The notes under the pieces were generated by a model. The model saw only the letters and a program-made list of their open reading frames with translations. It did no database searches and had not been told where the DNA came from. A DNA stretch of 64,000 nucleotides from Actinocorallia populi (GTDB lineage Bacteria > Actinomycetota > Actinomycetes > Streptosporangiales > Streptosporangiaceae): the NCBI RefSeq assembly GCF_002995495.1, contig NZ_PVZV01000011.1, positions 124,001 to 188,000 on the forward strand, read 5' to 3'. The translations under genes were made by a program, and so were the position numbers. The first letter of the stretch is position 1. Each line of letters starts with the position of its first letter. Below, in pieces: positions 40,431 to 49,947 of the stretch.

Positions 40431-42566
40431 CTACTGCTTGGCGAGCTCCGGCTGGGGCTCGGAGTCGGCCTTCGTCCGGTCGCCGTGTCCGGGCCACCAG
40501 GCGAGGCGGCCGAGCATCGCGGTGATGGCCGGGACCAGGAACATCGACATGACGAACGCGGCGAGCATGATGCCGACGGCCACGCCGAAGCCCATCTGCT
40601 GCATCATCGCGACCGGTGCCAGCATCATGACGGCGAAGGTGCCCGCCAGGATGATTCCGGCCGCCATGACCGTCGGGCCGCCGTGCTCGACGGCCAGGGC
40701 CGCCGCCTTGCGCGGCTCGTGGCCCTCGCGCGCCTCCTCGCGGAGCCGCGCGGTCATGAGGATGTTGTAGTCGGTGCCGATCGCCAGCACGAACAGGTAC
40801 ATGATGATCGGCAGCTGGAAGGTTACGCCCGGCTTGTCCATCAGGCCCTGGAAGACGTACACCGTGGCGCCGATGGTGGCCGCGAAGCCCAGCAGCACCG
40901 CGGGCACCAGGTAGAGCGGTGCCACGAGGCTGCGCAGCTGCAACGCCAGGATCAGCGCGATGAGCAGTGCCGCCACCGGCAGGATGACCGAAAGATCGCG
41001 GTTGTTCACCTCATTGATGTCGGCGAAGAGCGCTGTCGTGCCGCCGACGTACGCGCGGGTGCCGTCGGGCGCCATGTCGTGCACGGCGGGCCGCAGGTCG
41101 TCCTTGACCAGGGTGATCGCGTCGTTGGCGAGCGGGTTCTCCTTGAGTACCAGGTCGATCCGGGCGATCGTCTTGGTCTTCTCGCCCGGGACGGGCGGCT
41201 GGACGGCGCCCACGCCGGGCGCGGACTTGGCCGCCTCGGCGAAGGAGGCGAGCTGCTCCTGGGTGAGGTCGGCGCCGCTCTCGCTCTTGAGGTAGACCTG
41301 GACGGGGGTGCTCAGGCCGACCGGGAAGCCCTTCTCCAGGTCCTTGACCGCCTCGGCGGACTCGGTGTCCTGCGGGAATCCGGCCTGGAAGTCGTAGTCG
41401 GCCTTGAACATCAGCACGCCCGAGGCCAGCGCGGCCAGGATCCCGCCGGACACCAGCGCCACCACCAGGGGCTTGGCGCCGACGAACGCGCCGACCTTGC
41501 GGGCGGTGCTCGCCTTCGGCTCCTTCTGCCATGACTTGGAGGGCCAGAAGACCTTGGTGCCGAGCAGGACGATGATCGCCGGGATCAGGGTCAGCGAGGT
41601 GATCGCCATGACGATCACCGCGATGGCCAGGGACGGGCCCCAGGCGCTGAACACCCCGAAGGCGGCCAGCAGCAGCACCAGGAACGCCGCCGCGACGGCG
41701 GCCGCGGCCGAGGAGATGACCTCGCCCACCCGCTCCACCGCCAGGATCATCGCGGTCCGCTTGTCGTCCCCGGCGCGCAGCCGCTCCCGGAACCGGAACA
41801 TGAGGAACAGGTAGTAGTCGGCGCCGATGCCGAACAACACGATCAGGATGATCGTCTGCAGCTGGTCGTCGCCGGAGAAGTCCATGATCTTGGAGGCGAC
41901 GCCGATCAGCCCCATCGCCACCTCCATGACCACCGAGATCACGATGATCGGGATGATCGCGGCCAGCGGGGCGCGGAAGATCAGCAGGATCAGGCCGATG
42001 ATCAGCACGAAGGTCGCGATGCCGACGATGGCGAAGGCCCGGTTGAAGGACTCCTCGTTGTCGACCCAGCTGGCGATGTCGCCGCCGATCTTGGCCTGCA
42101 GGCCGCTGCCCTCGAGCTGGCCGGGCAGCGCCTTGCGCAGGTCCCGGACGGCGTCGAGCTGCTTCTGCTGGTCCTCCAGGCTCTCGCCGGTCATCGGCAC
42201 GTTGATGACCTGGACCTGCTTGTTGGGCGAGACCGCCTGGGGCCCGGTGACGATCGCGGAGACCATCTCGGGCTTGGGCAGGGCCTGGGCCACCTGGGTG
42301 ACCTTGGCCACGTCCTGCTCGCCGAGCGGCTTGCCGTCGGCGCGGGTGACCACGATCATCGCGGAGACCGTCTCGGTCTGCGGGAAGGCCTGCGCGGAGA
42401 TCTCGGCGGCCTGCAGCGACTCGTACTTGGAAGGGAGGAAGTTGCTCTGGTCGGACTCGGTCTCCAGTTTGGGCGAGAGGGCGATGACGAGCACCGCCAC
42501 TACAAGCCACGCCGCGATGGTCCACCAGGGATGCTTGACGACGGCGTTGCCGAGCCGTCCGAACAT
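40431..42566 (-). CDS. MMPL-family RND transporter
   Basis: 711 residues in two homologous halves. Each has one helix, a large extracytoplasmic loop and five more helices, for about 12 in all. The proton-relay segments read GIGADYYLFLMFRFRE and AIGTDYNILMTARLREE, with the paired Asp-Tyr of MmpL proteins intact. These pumps export lipids, siderophores or drugs. No lipid synthesis gene is adjacent and the substrate is unknown. The ATG at 42566 has GAGAGG upstream. It separates the CBS and metB genes that are near neighbours in mycobacteria. Confidence 0.93.
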   Translation of the reverse strand: MFGRLGNAVVKHPWWTIAAWLVVAVLVIALSPKLETESDQSNFLPSKYESLQAAEISAQAFPQTETVSAMIVVTRADGKPLGEQDVAKVTQVAQALPKPEMVSAIVTGPQAVSPNKQVQVINVPMTGESLEDQQKQLDAVRDLRKALPGQLEGSGLQAKIGGDIASWVDNEESFNRAFAIVGIATFVLIIGLILLIFRAPLAAIIPIIVISVVMEVAMGLIGVASKIMDFSGDDQLQTIILIVLFGIGADYYLFLMFRFRERLRAGDDKRTAMILAVERVGEVISSAAAAVAAAFLVLLLAAFGVFSAWGPSLAIAVIVMAITSLTLIPAIIVLLGTKVFWPSKSWQKEPKASTARKVGAFVGAKPLVVALVSGGILAALASGVLMFKADYDFQAGFPQDTESAEAVKDLEKGFPVGLSTPVQVYLKSESGADLTQEQLASFAEAAKSAPGVGAVQPPVPGEKTKTIARIDLVLKENPLANDAITLVKDDLRPAVHDMAPDGTRAYVGGTTALFADINEVNNRDLSVILPVAALLIALILALQLRSLVAPLYLVPAVLLGFAATIGATVYVFQGLMDKPGVTFQLPIIMYLFVLAIGTDYNILMTARLREEAREGHEPRKAAALAVEHGGPTVMAAGIILAGTFAVMMLAPVAMMQQMGFGVAVGIMLAAFVMSMFLVPAITAMLGRLAWWPGHGDRTKADSEPQPELAKQ

Positions 42567-42725
42567 TGCGGAGCCTCTCTGCTGTGGGGGGTTTATGCAG
42601 TCTTTACAGAATCTAGAGGTGGGCTTGGTGCTCTGTGATCCACCCCCATGCCGAGAAACCGCCTGATACCTGCGGGGGAGGCCGACCTCCCTCAGGATGA
42701 GAAAGCGGGCGCCTACCCTGGGGGG

Positions 42726-43871
42726 ATGAACGACCGGAGCTTCGAGACACTGGCGATCCACGCGGGGCAGGAACCCGATCCGGTGACGGGGGCGGTGGTG
42801 CCGCCGATCTACCAGGTGTCCACCTACCAGCAGGACGCGATCGGCAGGCTGCGCGGCGGGTACGAGTACAGCCGCAGCGCCAACCCGTCCCGCACGGCCC
42901 TGGAGGAGTGCCTGGCGGCGCTGGAGGGCGGGAGGCGGGGGCTGGCCTTCGCGTCGGGGCTGGCGGCGGAGGACGCGGTGCTGCGGGCGCTGTGCGGGCC
43001 CGGCTCGCACGTGGTGATCCCGAACGACGCCTACGGGGGCACGTACCGGTTGTTCGCCAAGGTGTACGAGCGCTGGGGCGTGACGTTCTCGCCCGTGCCG
43101 CTGGCGGACCCGGCGGCCGTGCGGGCGGCGGTCCGGCCCGAGACGTCCCTGGTGTGGCTGGAGACGCCCACCAACCCGCTGCTGGGCATCGCCGACATCC
43201 AGGCCATGGCGGGGATCGCCCACGAGGCCGGGGCGCTGCTGGTGGTCGACAACACCTTCGCCAGCCCCTACCTGCAGCAGCCGCTGGCGCTGGGCGCCGA
43301 CGTGGTGCTGCACTCCACCACCAAGTACATCGGCGGGCACTCCGACGTGGTCGGCGGGGCCGTGGTCACCGCCTCGGACGAGGTGGGCGAGCGCCTGGCC
43401 TACCACCAGAACGCGATGGGGGCGGTCGCCGGGCCGTTCGACTCCTGGCTGACCCTGCGCGGGATCAAGACCCTGGCCGTCCGGATGGACCGGCACGGCG
43501 CCAACGCCGCCCGGGTCGTGGACCTGCTCACCCGGCACCCGAAGGTCACCGGCGTGCTCTACCCGGGCCTGCCCGACCACCCGGGCCACGAGACCGCCGC
43601 CAAGCAGATGCGCGGCTTCGGCGGCATGGTCTCCTTCCGCATGGCCTCGGAGGAGGCGGCGGTGCGCGTCTGCGAGGCCACGGAGCTGTTCATCCTGGGC
43701 GAGTCCCTGGGCGGCGTGGAGTCCCTGATCGAGCATCCGGCGCGGATGACCCACGCCTCGGCCGCCGGGTCCCCGCTGGAGGTCCCGGCGGACCTGGTGC
43801 GCCTGTCGGTCGGCATCGAGGAGGCGGGGGACCTGCTCGCCGACCTGGAGCAGGCCCTGGAGAAGGCGTGA
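42726..43871 (+). CDS. metB: Cystathionine gamma-synthase / gamma-lyase
   Basis: The 381-residue Cys/Met-metabolism PLP enzyme has the PLP lysine in HSTTKYIGGHSD (Lys200), YEYSRSANPSR and the phosphate-binding SGLAAEDAV. Sequence reading cannot tell synthase (forward) from lyase (reverse). The linked CBS gene favours gamma-lyase in cysteine formation. ATG 42726 is preceded by a run of Gs. A hairpin (GGGAGG-CCGA-CCTCCC, 42677-42692) lies in the leader. Confidence 0.92.
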   Translation: MNDRSFETLAIHAGQEPDPVTGAVVPPIYQVSTYQQDAIGRLRGGYEYSRSANPSRTALEECLAALEGGRRGLAFASGLAAEDAVLRALCGPGSHVVIPNDAYGGTYRLFAKVYERWGVTFSPVPLADPAAVRAAVRPETSLVWLETPTNPLLGIADIQAMAGIAHEAGALLVVDNTFASPYLQQPLALGADVVLHSTTKYIGGHSDVVGGAVVTASDEVGERLAYHQNAMGAVAGPFDSWLTLRGIKTLAVRMDRHGANAARVVDLLTRHPKVTGVLYPGLPDHPGHETAAKQMRGFGGMVSFRMASEEAAVRVCEATELFILGESLGGVESLIEHPARMTHASAAGSPLEVPADLVRLSVGIEEAGDLLADLEQALEKA

Positions 43872-43917
43872 CGGGGAGGGAACCGGGGGCCTGGGGCCGC
43901 CCCCGGAGGGACAGGGG

Positions 43918-44850
43918 TCAGTCGGCGTTCCAGTAGCTGCCGCCCTCGAAGATGAGGGCGGCGGCGCCGACCAGGCCGGCCGTTTGGCCGAGGGCGGCGG
44001 GCACGACGCGTACGTTGCGGGCGAACTCCATGCGCGCGTGGGCGCGGAAGGTCTCCTCCAGGGGGGCGAACAGCAGCGGTCCGGCCTGGGCGAGGCCGCC
44101 GCCGATGGCGACGACGTCCAGGTCGCACAGGTGGGTGGCCGAGGCGATGCCGATGCCCAGGGCGCGGCCCGCGCGGCGCATGGCGGCGACGGCGATGGGG
44201 TGGCCGCGGCCGGCGTCGGCGGCCAGGTCCTTGGCGGTGGCCACCATCTGCTCCGAGCGCCAGCCCTCGGCCTGCGCCCAGGCGGCCAGGGCCGGGCCGC
44301 GGGCGATGGCCTCCAGGCAGCCGCGCCCGCCGCAGGTGCAGGGCAGGCCGCCGGGGTCGACGACGATGTGGCCGATGTGCCCGGCGTTGCCGCTGGCCCC
44401 GTCGATGAGGCGGCCGCCCAGGATCAGGCCGCCGCCCACACCGGTCGAGACGACCATGCCCAGCACGTTGCCGGCGCCCTTGCCCGCGCCGCGCCAGTGC
44501 TCGCCGACCGCGACGGCCACGGCGTCGTTGTGCACCCGGACGGGAAGGCCCGGGTGGCGTTCGCGCAGCCGGTCGCGCAGGGGGAAGCGGCGCCAGCCGG
44601 GGATGTTGAGCGGGGAGACCTCGCCCGAGGGCCACTGCATGGGCCCGCCGCAGCCCACGCCGACGCCGATCAGCTCGCCGTCGGTGTGCAGCTTGTCGAG
44701 CAGGGCCTCCAGGGTCCGCCAGAGGCCCTCGGCGTCCACCCGGGGCGTCTCGGTCCGCTCGTAGGACTCGATCCTCCCGTTCGGTTCGACGATGCCCACG
44801 GCCATCTTGGTGCCACCGATGTCTACGGCTAGAACGCGCTCTTCTTTCAT
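43918..44850 (-). CDS. ROK-family glucokinase-like sugar kinase
   Basis: 310 residues. The ATP loop is DIGGTK (10-15), followed by the catalytic HNDAVAVAVGE region and the ROK zinc motif CTCGGRGC. It lacks the helix-turn-helix of ROK repressors, so it is a kinase, probably for glucose or another hexose. Its ATG overlaps the stop of the FIST gene by four bases, which is an unusual pairing. Confidence 0.93.
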   Translation of the reverse strand: MKEERVLAVDIGGTKMAVGIVEPNGRIESYERTETPRVDAEGLWRTLEALLDKLHTDGELIGVGVGCGGPMQWPSGEVSPLNIPGWRRFPLRDRLRERHPGLPVRVHNDAVAVAVGEHWRGAGKGAGNVLGMVVSTGVGGGLILGGRLIDGASGNAGHIGHIVVDPGGLPCTCGGRGCLEAIARGPALAAWAQAEGWRSEQMVATAKDLAADAGRGHPIAVAAMRRAGRALGIGIASATHLCDLDVVAIGGGLAQAGPLLFAPLEETFRAHARMEFARNVRVVPAALGQTAGLVGAAALIFEGGSYWNAD

Positions 44851-46010
44851 ATGGCGCTGTCCTTCCTGTGGTCGGATTCTGCGAAGGCGAGAATGGAGGC
44901 GGTGAAACCGTGAATATGGTTGCGGCCGGCGACCGGACCGATCTCCCCGTCGGCGAAGAAGCCGCCGACGGAGCCGAACCGGTCCAGGGCCCGCACGTCG
45001 TGGTCCGAGGCGCCGAACATCGCGCGTCCCCGGCCGTTGCAGGAGAACAGCAGGGCGCCTTCGACGGGGCCGATGTCGAAGCCCCGTACCAGCCTGGCGA
45101 GGTTGCTGTCGGCGGCCCCGGCGTCGCGCACCTGGAACCTGACGGTCTGGCCGGTGGTGACCACGTCGCCGACGGCCAGCGCCCCGGTGTCGGCGTCGAC
45201 GCCGACGACCCCGCGCACCAGGAAGTCGCCCTGCTCGTGCTCCTCGGCGTACTCGTCCATGGCGATCCCGATGAGCAGGCCCTGGGTGGCCAGCTCGCGC
45301 TCGGGTTCGGTCAGGTCCGAGATGATCTCCTCCAGCTTGTCCAGGGCGGGCGCCCCGGCCAGCTCGAACAGCACGTTCTGCTCGGCGCTGGTCACCGTCA
45401 TCGGGGGGCCGATGGGCCGGGCGCCCTGGCTGAGCAGGGTCACCGCGTGCACCGGGCCGCCGATGACCACGCCGACCGCGCCCGCCTCGACGATCTGGTC
45501 GTCCACGAAGAGCCGGGTCTCGCCCTGGCCGCCGCCCGCGAGGCCGCCGACCAGCGGGAGACCGGGCAGGACCTCCTCGGAGCGCTCGACGAAGGCGTCC
45601 ACGGGGAAGGAGTACGGGTCGGCGAGCAGGATCCCCGCCACGTCCTCCGGTGAGTTCTCCGGCATGCCGACCACCACCAGGCGCTCGTCGGCCTGGAGGG
45701 TCTCCAGCCGGAAGGGCTCCAGGCGCGCCCCCGGCAGGATCGCCGCCCAGGCGCTGACCGCCGAGGCCTCCTCGATGCCCCTGCCCGCCGCGATCACCCC
45801 GTCGGCGCTGCAGCCCAGCACCGTGCGGGCGTCGCTGAAGGCCATGGCGTGCCGCGCGGCCCGTTCGACCTCCTGCGGGTCCGTCCCGTTGACGAACACG
45901 CACAGGAGGTCGGCTCTTGTGTCCAGAGTCCGTGTCGCCTGCCGTACGGCCTCCTCGGCCGCGCGGACGAGATCGGGCCCCATTGCCAGTCCGTCCCCGA
46001 AACGAGTCAT
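44847..46010 (-). CDS. FIST sensor-domain protein
   Basis: 387 residues: an N-terminal FIST domain (about 20-215, with CSADGVIAAG and GGLAGGG) and a FIST C domain (from about 225, with GIAMDEYAEE and ALLFSCNGRG). There is no membrane helix or output domain. FIST domains are predicted small-ligand sensors, often for amino acids, in signalling proteins. I prefer ATG 46010, which matches typical openings of the family. GTG 46049 extends it by 13 residues. It is translationally coupled to the ROK kinase and divergent from the MoxR/VWA genes. Confidence 0.85.
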   Translation of the reverse strand: MTRFGDGLAMGPDLVRAAEEAVRQATRTLDTRADLLCVFVNGTDPQEVERAARHAMAFSDARTVLGCSADGVIAAGRGIEEASAVSAWAAILPGARLEPFRLETLQADERLVVVGMPENSPEDVAGILLADPYSFPVDAFVERSEEVLPGLPLVGGLAGGGQGETRLFVDDQIVEAGAVGVVIGGPVHAVTLLSQGARPIGPPMTVTSAEQNVLFELAGAPALDKLEEIISDLTEPERELATQGLLIGIAMDEYAEEHEQGDFLVRGVVGVDADTGALAVGDVVTTGQTVRFQVRDAGAADSNLARLVRGFDIGPVEGALLFSCNGRGRAMFGASDHDVRALDRFGSVGGFFADGEIGPVAGRNHIHGFTASILAFAESDHRKDSAI

Positions 46011-46086
46011 GTTTTGATTCAACCGGTCTTGACCCAGATCCGAAACCACTCCCGTGTAAACAGTGCGGTCGGGACATGAGGGACGT

Positions 46087-46092
46087 AATCTC
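46087..46092 (+). promoter_or_regulatory. -10 box for a probably leaderless moxR transcript
   Basis: TAATCT ends seven bases before the GTG at 46099, where transcription would be expected to start. No ribosome-binding site is present, so this gene is likely translated from a leaderless mRNA. Confidence 0.5.
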
Positions 46093-46098
46093 TCTCAG

Positions 46099-47487
46099 GT
46101 GCCTTCCCAACCGCGTGAGACCACGCTTGCCGAGTTGCTCGACTCCGGTCATGTTCACCGGCCGGTGAAGACCGAGCTGCGAGAAAATCTCCTGTCACGT
46201 TTGAAAACAGGGGAAAAGAGATTTCCCGGGATCGTCGGTTTCGATGAGACAGTGCTCCCCCATGTGGAACGGGCACTGCTCGCGGGCCACGATCTGGTCC
46301 TGCTGGGGGAGCGGGGCCAGGGAAAGACCCGTCTGATCCGCACCCTGGTCGGCCTGCTCGACGAGTGGACGCCGGTGATCGAGGGCTGCGAGATCAACGA
46401 CCATCCTTTCCGGCCTGTCTGTATCCGGTGTAAGAAGCTGGCCGAAAAGGCCGGCGGAGAGCTGCCGGTCACCTGGCGGCACCGGGAGGAGCGGTACGGC
46501 GAGAAGCTCGCCACACCCGACACCTCCGTCGGCGACCTCATCGGCGACGTCGACCCGATCAAGGTCGCCGAGGGCCGCACCCTGGGCGACCCGGAGACGG
46601 TGCACTACGGGCTGGTGCCCCGCACCAACCGGGGGATCTTCGCCGTCAACGAGCTGCCCGACCTGGCCGAGCGCATCCAGGTGGCGCTGCTGAACGTGCT
46701 GGAGGAGCGGGACGTGCAGATCCGCGGCTACTCGCTGCGGCTGCCGCTGGACCTGCTGCTCATCGCCTCGGCCAACCCCGAGGACTACACCAACCGCGGC
46801 CGGATCATCACCCCGCTCAAGGATCGCTTCGGCGCGGAGATCCGCACCCACTACCCGCTGGAGCTCACCACCGAGCTGGACCTGATCGTCCAGGAGGCCG
46901 ACCTCGTCGCCGAGGTGCCCCGGCACCTGCTGGAGGTGGTCGCCCGGTTCACCCGGCTGGTCCGCGAGTCCAAGGCCGTGGACGCCCGCTCCGGCGTGTC
47001 GGCGCGGTTCTCCGTGGCGGGGGCCGAGACGGTCGCGGCGGGGGCGCTGCGCCGCGCCGCGCTGGCCGGCGAGGAACGGGCGGTGGCCCGGGTCTGCGAC
47101 CTTCCCTCCGTGGTGCCGAGCCTGATGGGCAAGGTCGAGTTCGAGGTCAGTGAGGAGGGCCGCGAGCAGGAGGTGCTGGAGCACCTGCTGCGCCGCGCCG
47201 TCGCCGAGACCTTCCGGCGCAGCCTGGGCGGCGCGGACCTGTCGGGGCTGCTGGAGCGGTTCGATGCGGGCGAGAGCGTGGACACCGGCGAGCTGGTGCC
47301 CTCGGCGGAGCTGCTGCGCAGGCTCGGCCCGGTGCGCGGCCTCGCCAAGCTGATGGAGCTGCTGGAGCTGGACGGGGACTCGCCCGGCCAGGCCGCGGCG
47401 GCACTGGAGTTCGCGCTGGAGGGCCTGTACCTCACCCGGCGCCTGTCCAAGGACGTCTCGGGCGAGGGCTCGACCTACCGCACCTGA
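46099..47487 (+). CDS. MoxR-like AAA+ ATPase with cysteine-containing insert
   Basis: 462 residues. Walker A is GERGQGKT (70-77), and the Walker B position reads FAVNELPDL (181-189), with Asn where Asp is usual. Sensor 1 Asn226 and the arginine region DRFGAEIRTH follow, then a C-terminal helical lid. Between Walker A and B an insert carries Cys97, His102, Cys108 and Cys111, which could bind zinc. MoxR ATPases work with VWA partners to remodel or insert metals into enzymes. The VWA partner is 18 bases downstream. Confidence 0.9.
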   Translation: MPSQPRETTLAELLDSGHVHRPVKTELRENLLSRLKTGEKRFPGIVGFDETVLPHVERALLAGHDLVLLGERGQGKTRLIRTLVGLLDEWTPVIEGCEINDHPFRPVCIRCKKLAEKAGGELPVTWRHREERYGEKLATPDTSVGDLIGDVDPIKVAEGRTLGDPETVHYGLVPRTNRGIFAVNELPDLAERIQVALLNVLEERDVQIRGYSLRLPLDLLLIASANPEDYTNRGRIITPLKDRFGAEIRTHYPLELTTELDLIVQEADLVAEVPRHLLEVVARFTRLVRESKAVDARSGVSARFSVAGAETVAAGALRRAALAGEERAVARVCDLPSVVPSLMGKVEFEVSEEGREQEVLEHLLRRAVAETFRRSLGGADLSGLLERFDAGESVDTGELVPSAELLRRLGPVRGLAKLMELLELDGDSPGQAAAALEFALEGLYLTRRLSKDVSGEGSTYRT

Positions 47488-47505
47488 GGCAGCAGAAGGG
47501 GAACC

Positions 47506-49440
47506 ATGAAATACCGGTACGGACCGTACCGGGAGGGGCCCGACCCGCTGGCCCCTCCGTACGACGTCCGCGAAGCGCTCGACGCCGTCGGCGAAGAGGT
47601 GCTGAACGGCGGCCGCGTCGCCGACGCGCTGCGCGACCTGCTGCGGCGGGGCCTGACGGGCGAGAACGGCCGCCGCGGCCTGGACGACCTGCTGCGGCAG
47701 GTCCGCGAGCGCCGCCGCGAGCTGCGCGAGCGCGGCCGCATGGACGGGATCCTCCAGGAGGCCAGGGCGCTCCTGGACACCGCGATCGGCCAGGAGCGGG
47801 CCGAGCTGTTCCCCGACCCGTCGGACGAGGCGCGGCTGCGCGAGGCCGAGCTGGACCAGCTGCCGTCCGACACCGCCCGTGCCGTCCGGGCGCTGCGGGA
47901 CTACCAGTGGCGTTCCGAGGCGGCCCGGCAGACGTTCGAGCGGCTGAAGGGCATGCTGCGCGACGACGTGCTGGACGCCCAGTTCGAGGGGCTCAAGCAG
48001 GCGCTCCAGGGCGGCGACCCGGCTCAGGCGGAGCGGGTCAAGCACATGATGGCCGCGCTCAACGCGATGCTGGAGGCCGACGCCAGGGGGGAGCACCGCC
48101 AGGAGGACTTCGACGCCTTCATGGCGGAGTACGGGGAGTTCTTCCCCGACGCCCCGCAGACCCTCGAGGAGCTGGTGGACTCCCTGGCCCGCCGCTCGGC
48201 CGCGCTGAACCGGCTGATGAACTCCCTCAGCCCCGAGCAGCGCGCCGAGCTGGCCGGGCTGATGTCCGAGGCGCTGCAGGACGCCGGGCTGGACCTGGAG
48301 ATGTCGCGGCTCGGCGAGTCGCTGCGCCGCCGCCGCCCCGACCTGGACTGGACGGGCGGCGAGAGCATGGACGGCCAGGACCCCCTGAGCCTGGCCGACG
48401 CCACCAGCGCGCTGTCCGACCTGGCCGACCTGGAGGAACTGGAGTCGGCGCTGCGCCAGGACTACCCGGGCGCGAGCCTCACCGACGTGGACGAGGAGGC
48501 CGTCCGGCGCGCGCTGGGGCGGAGCGCCGCGGACGACCTGGCCGAGCTGCGCCGGATCGAGGCGGAGCTGGAGCGCCAGGGCTACCTCGACAGGGAGGGC
48601 GGCCGGCTCGAACTGACGCCCAAGGCCGTCCGGCGGCTGGGGCAGACCGCGCTGCGCAAGGTCTTCTCCCGGCTCAGGGGCGGCCGGAACGGGCAGCACG
48701 ACCAGCGCGACGCCGGCCAGGCGGGGGAGTTCACCGGCACGTCGCGGCAGTGGCGGTTCGGGGACGAGCAGCCGCTGGACGTGGTCCGGACGGTCTCCAA
48801 CGCCCTCCTGCGCGACCCGTCGGACGTGCGGCTGCTGCCGGAGGACTTCGAGGTCAAGGAGACCGAGCGGCGCAGCTCGGCCGCGGTCTGCCTGCTGGTG
48901 GACCTGTCGTACTCGATGGTCACGCGCGGCTCCTGGGCCGACGCCAAGCAGACCGCCCTGGCGCTGCACTCCCTGGTCAGCACCCAGTACCCGCAGGACG
49001 CCATCCAGATCATCGGGTTCTCCCGCCACGCGCGGGTGCTGCACCCCGAGCAGATGGCCGTCCTGGAGTCCGACTGGGTCCAGGGCACCAACCTGCACCA
49101 CGCGCTGCTGCTGGCCGGCCGGCACCTGGACGCCCATCCGGGCTTCGACCCGATCGTGCTGGTGGTGACCGACGGCGAGCCGACCGCGCACCTGCGGTCC
49201 GACGGGATACCGGTGTTCGACTACCCTCCGGCGCCCGAGACCCTGGCGCTCACCTTCGCCGAGATCGACAAGATGACCCGGCGGGGCGCCACCCTCAACG
49301 TGTTCATGCTGGCCGAGGACCGCAGGCTGGTGGCGTTCGTGGAGGAGCTGGCCAGGCGCAACGGCGGGCGGGTGTTCTCCCCCGACTCCGGACGTCTCGG
49401 AGAGTACGTGGTCAGCGACTATCTGCGAGCGAGAGGCTGA
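47506..49440 (+). CDS. VWA domain protein, partner of MoxR ATPase
   Basis: 644 residues. Most of the first 400 residues are highly charged helices. The C-terminal von Willebrand A domain has an intact metal-ion adhesion site: DLSYS (466-470), a central Thr in GTNLHH and TDGEP (555-559). No signal peptide is present, so it is cytoplasmic. In MoxR/VWA pairs the VWA protein delivers the client to the ATPase. The client is not evident here. Confidence 0.9.
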   Translation: MKYRYGPYREGPDPLAPPYDVREALDAVGEEVLNGGRVADALRDLLRRGLTGENGRRGLDDLLRQVRERRRELRERGRMDGILQEARALLDTAIGQERAELFPDPSDEARLREAELDQLPSDTARAVRALRDYQWRSEAARQTFERLKGMLRDDVLDAQFEGLKQALQGGDPAQAERVKHMMAALNAMLEADARGEHRQEDFDAFMAEYGEFFPDAPQTLEELVDSLARRSAALNRLMNSLSPEQRAELAGLMSEALQDAGLDLEMSRLGESLRRRRPDLDWTGGESMDGQDPLSLADATSALSDLADLEELESALRQDYPGASLTDVDEEAVRRALGRSAADDLAELRRIEAELERQGYLDREGGRLELTPKAVRRLGQTALRKVFSRLRGGRNGQHDQRDAGQAGEFTGTSRQWRFGDEQPLDVVRTVSNALLRDPSDVRLLPEDFEVKETERRSSAAVCLLVDLSYSMVTRGSWADAKQTALALHSLVSTQYPQDAIQIIGFSRHARVLHPEQMAVLESDWVQGTNLHHALLLAGRHLDAHPGFDPIVLVVTDGEPTAHLRSDGIPVFDYPPAPETLALTFAEIDKMTRRGATLNVFMLAEDRRLVAFVEELARRNGGRVFSPDSGRLGEYVVSDYLRARG

Positions 49441-49461
49441 CCGGAGGGTTAAGGTCGTGGT

Positions 49462-49929
49462 ATGTCGACAGCTGATCGCATCCTGCTCATCCTGCACGTC
49501 GCGTTCGCCATCTTCACGCTGGGACCGCTGACCGCCGCCACCATGTCCACGCCCCGCTACATCCGGGCGCGCGACGTCCAGGTCCTGCGCCACCTGCGGC
49601 TGACGACCCGGATCTACGGGCTGGGCACCCTGGGCATCTTCCTGTTCGGCCTGTTCCTGGCCAAGGGCAGGTTCGACCAGATGTGGCTGTCGGCGTCGAT
49701 GACGCTGTTCATCGTCGCCTTCGTGCTGCTGCTGCTCATCGAGCGCGACCAGGGCAAGGTGATCTCCAAGCTCTCCGGCGCGGCGCCGTCGGGCGGGACG
49801 GGGCAGGAGCCGGGGCACGGCGGCGCGGCGGCCCCGGACACCGGGGCCGAGCAGAGCCGCATCGCCGCCCTGGCGGGCATCACCGCGCTGCTGTGGATCG
49901 TGATCCTGGTGCTGATGATCTGGCACTGA
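49462..49929 (+). CDS. Small integral membrane protein (DUF2269-like)
   Basis: 155 residues with about four hydrophobic helices: 6-27, 50-67, 76-92 and 134-154. A Gly/Ala-rich cytoplasmic stretch lies before the last. The opening ILLILHVAFAIFTLGPLT resembles DUF2269 proteins, whose function is unknown. It follows the VWA gene after 21 bases and may be part of that transcript. Confidence 0.75.
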   Translation: MSTADRILLILHVAFAIFTLGPLTAATMSTPRYIRARDVQVLRHLRLTTRIYGLGTLGIFLFGLFLAKGRFDQMWLSASMTLFIVAFVLLLLIERDQGKVISKLSGAAPSGGTGQEPGHGGAAAPDTGAEQSRIAALAGITALLWIVILVLMIWH

Positions 49930-49947
49930 CGCCAGGGCGCCGCGTGC

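Noticed and set aside
40431-42566. Mycolic-acid exporter MmpL3
   Set aside because: The length is about 711 residues without the long C-terminal tail of MmpL3, and no mycolate genes are nearby. Only the general MMPL family can be supported.
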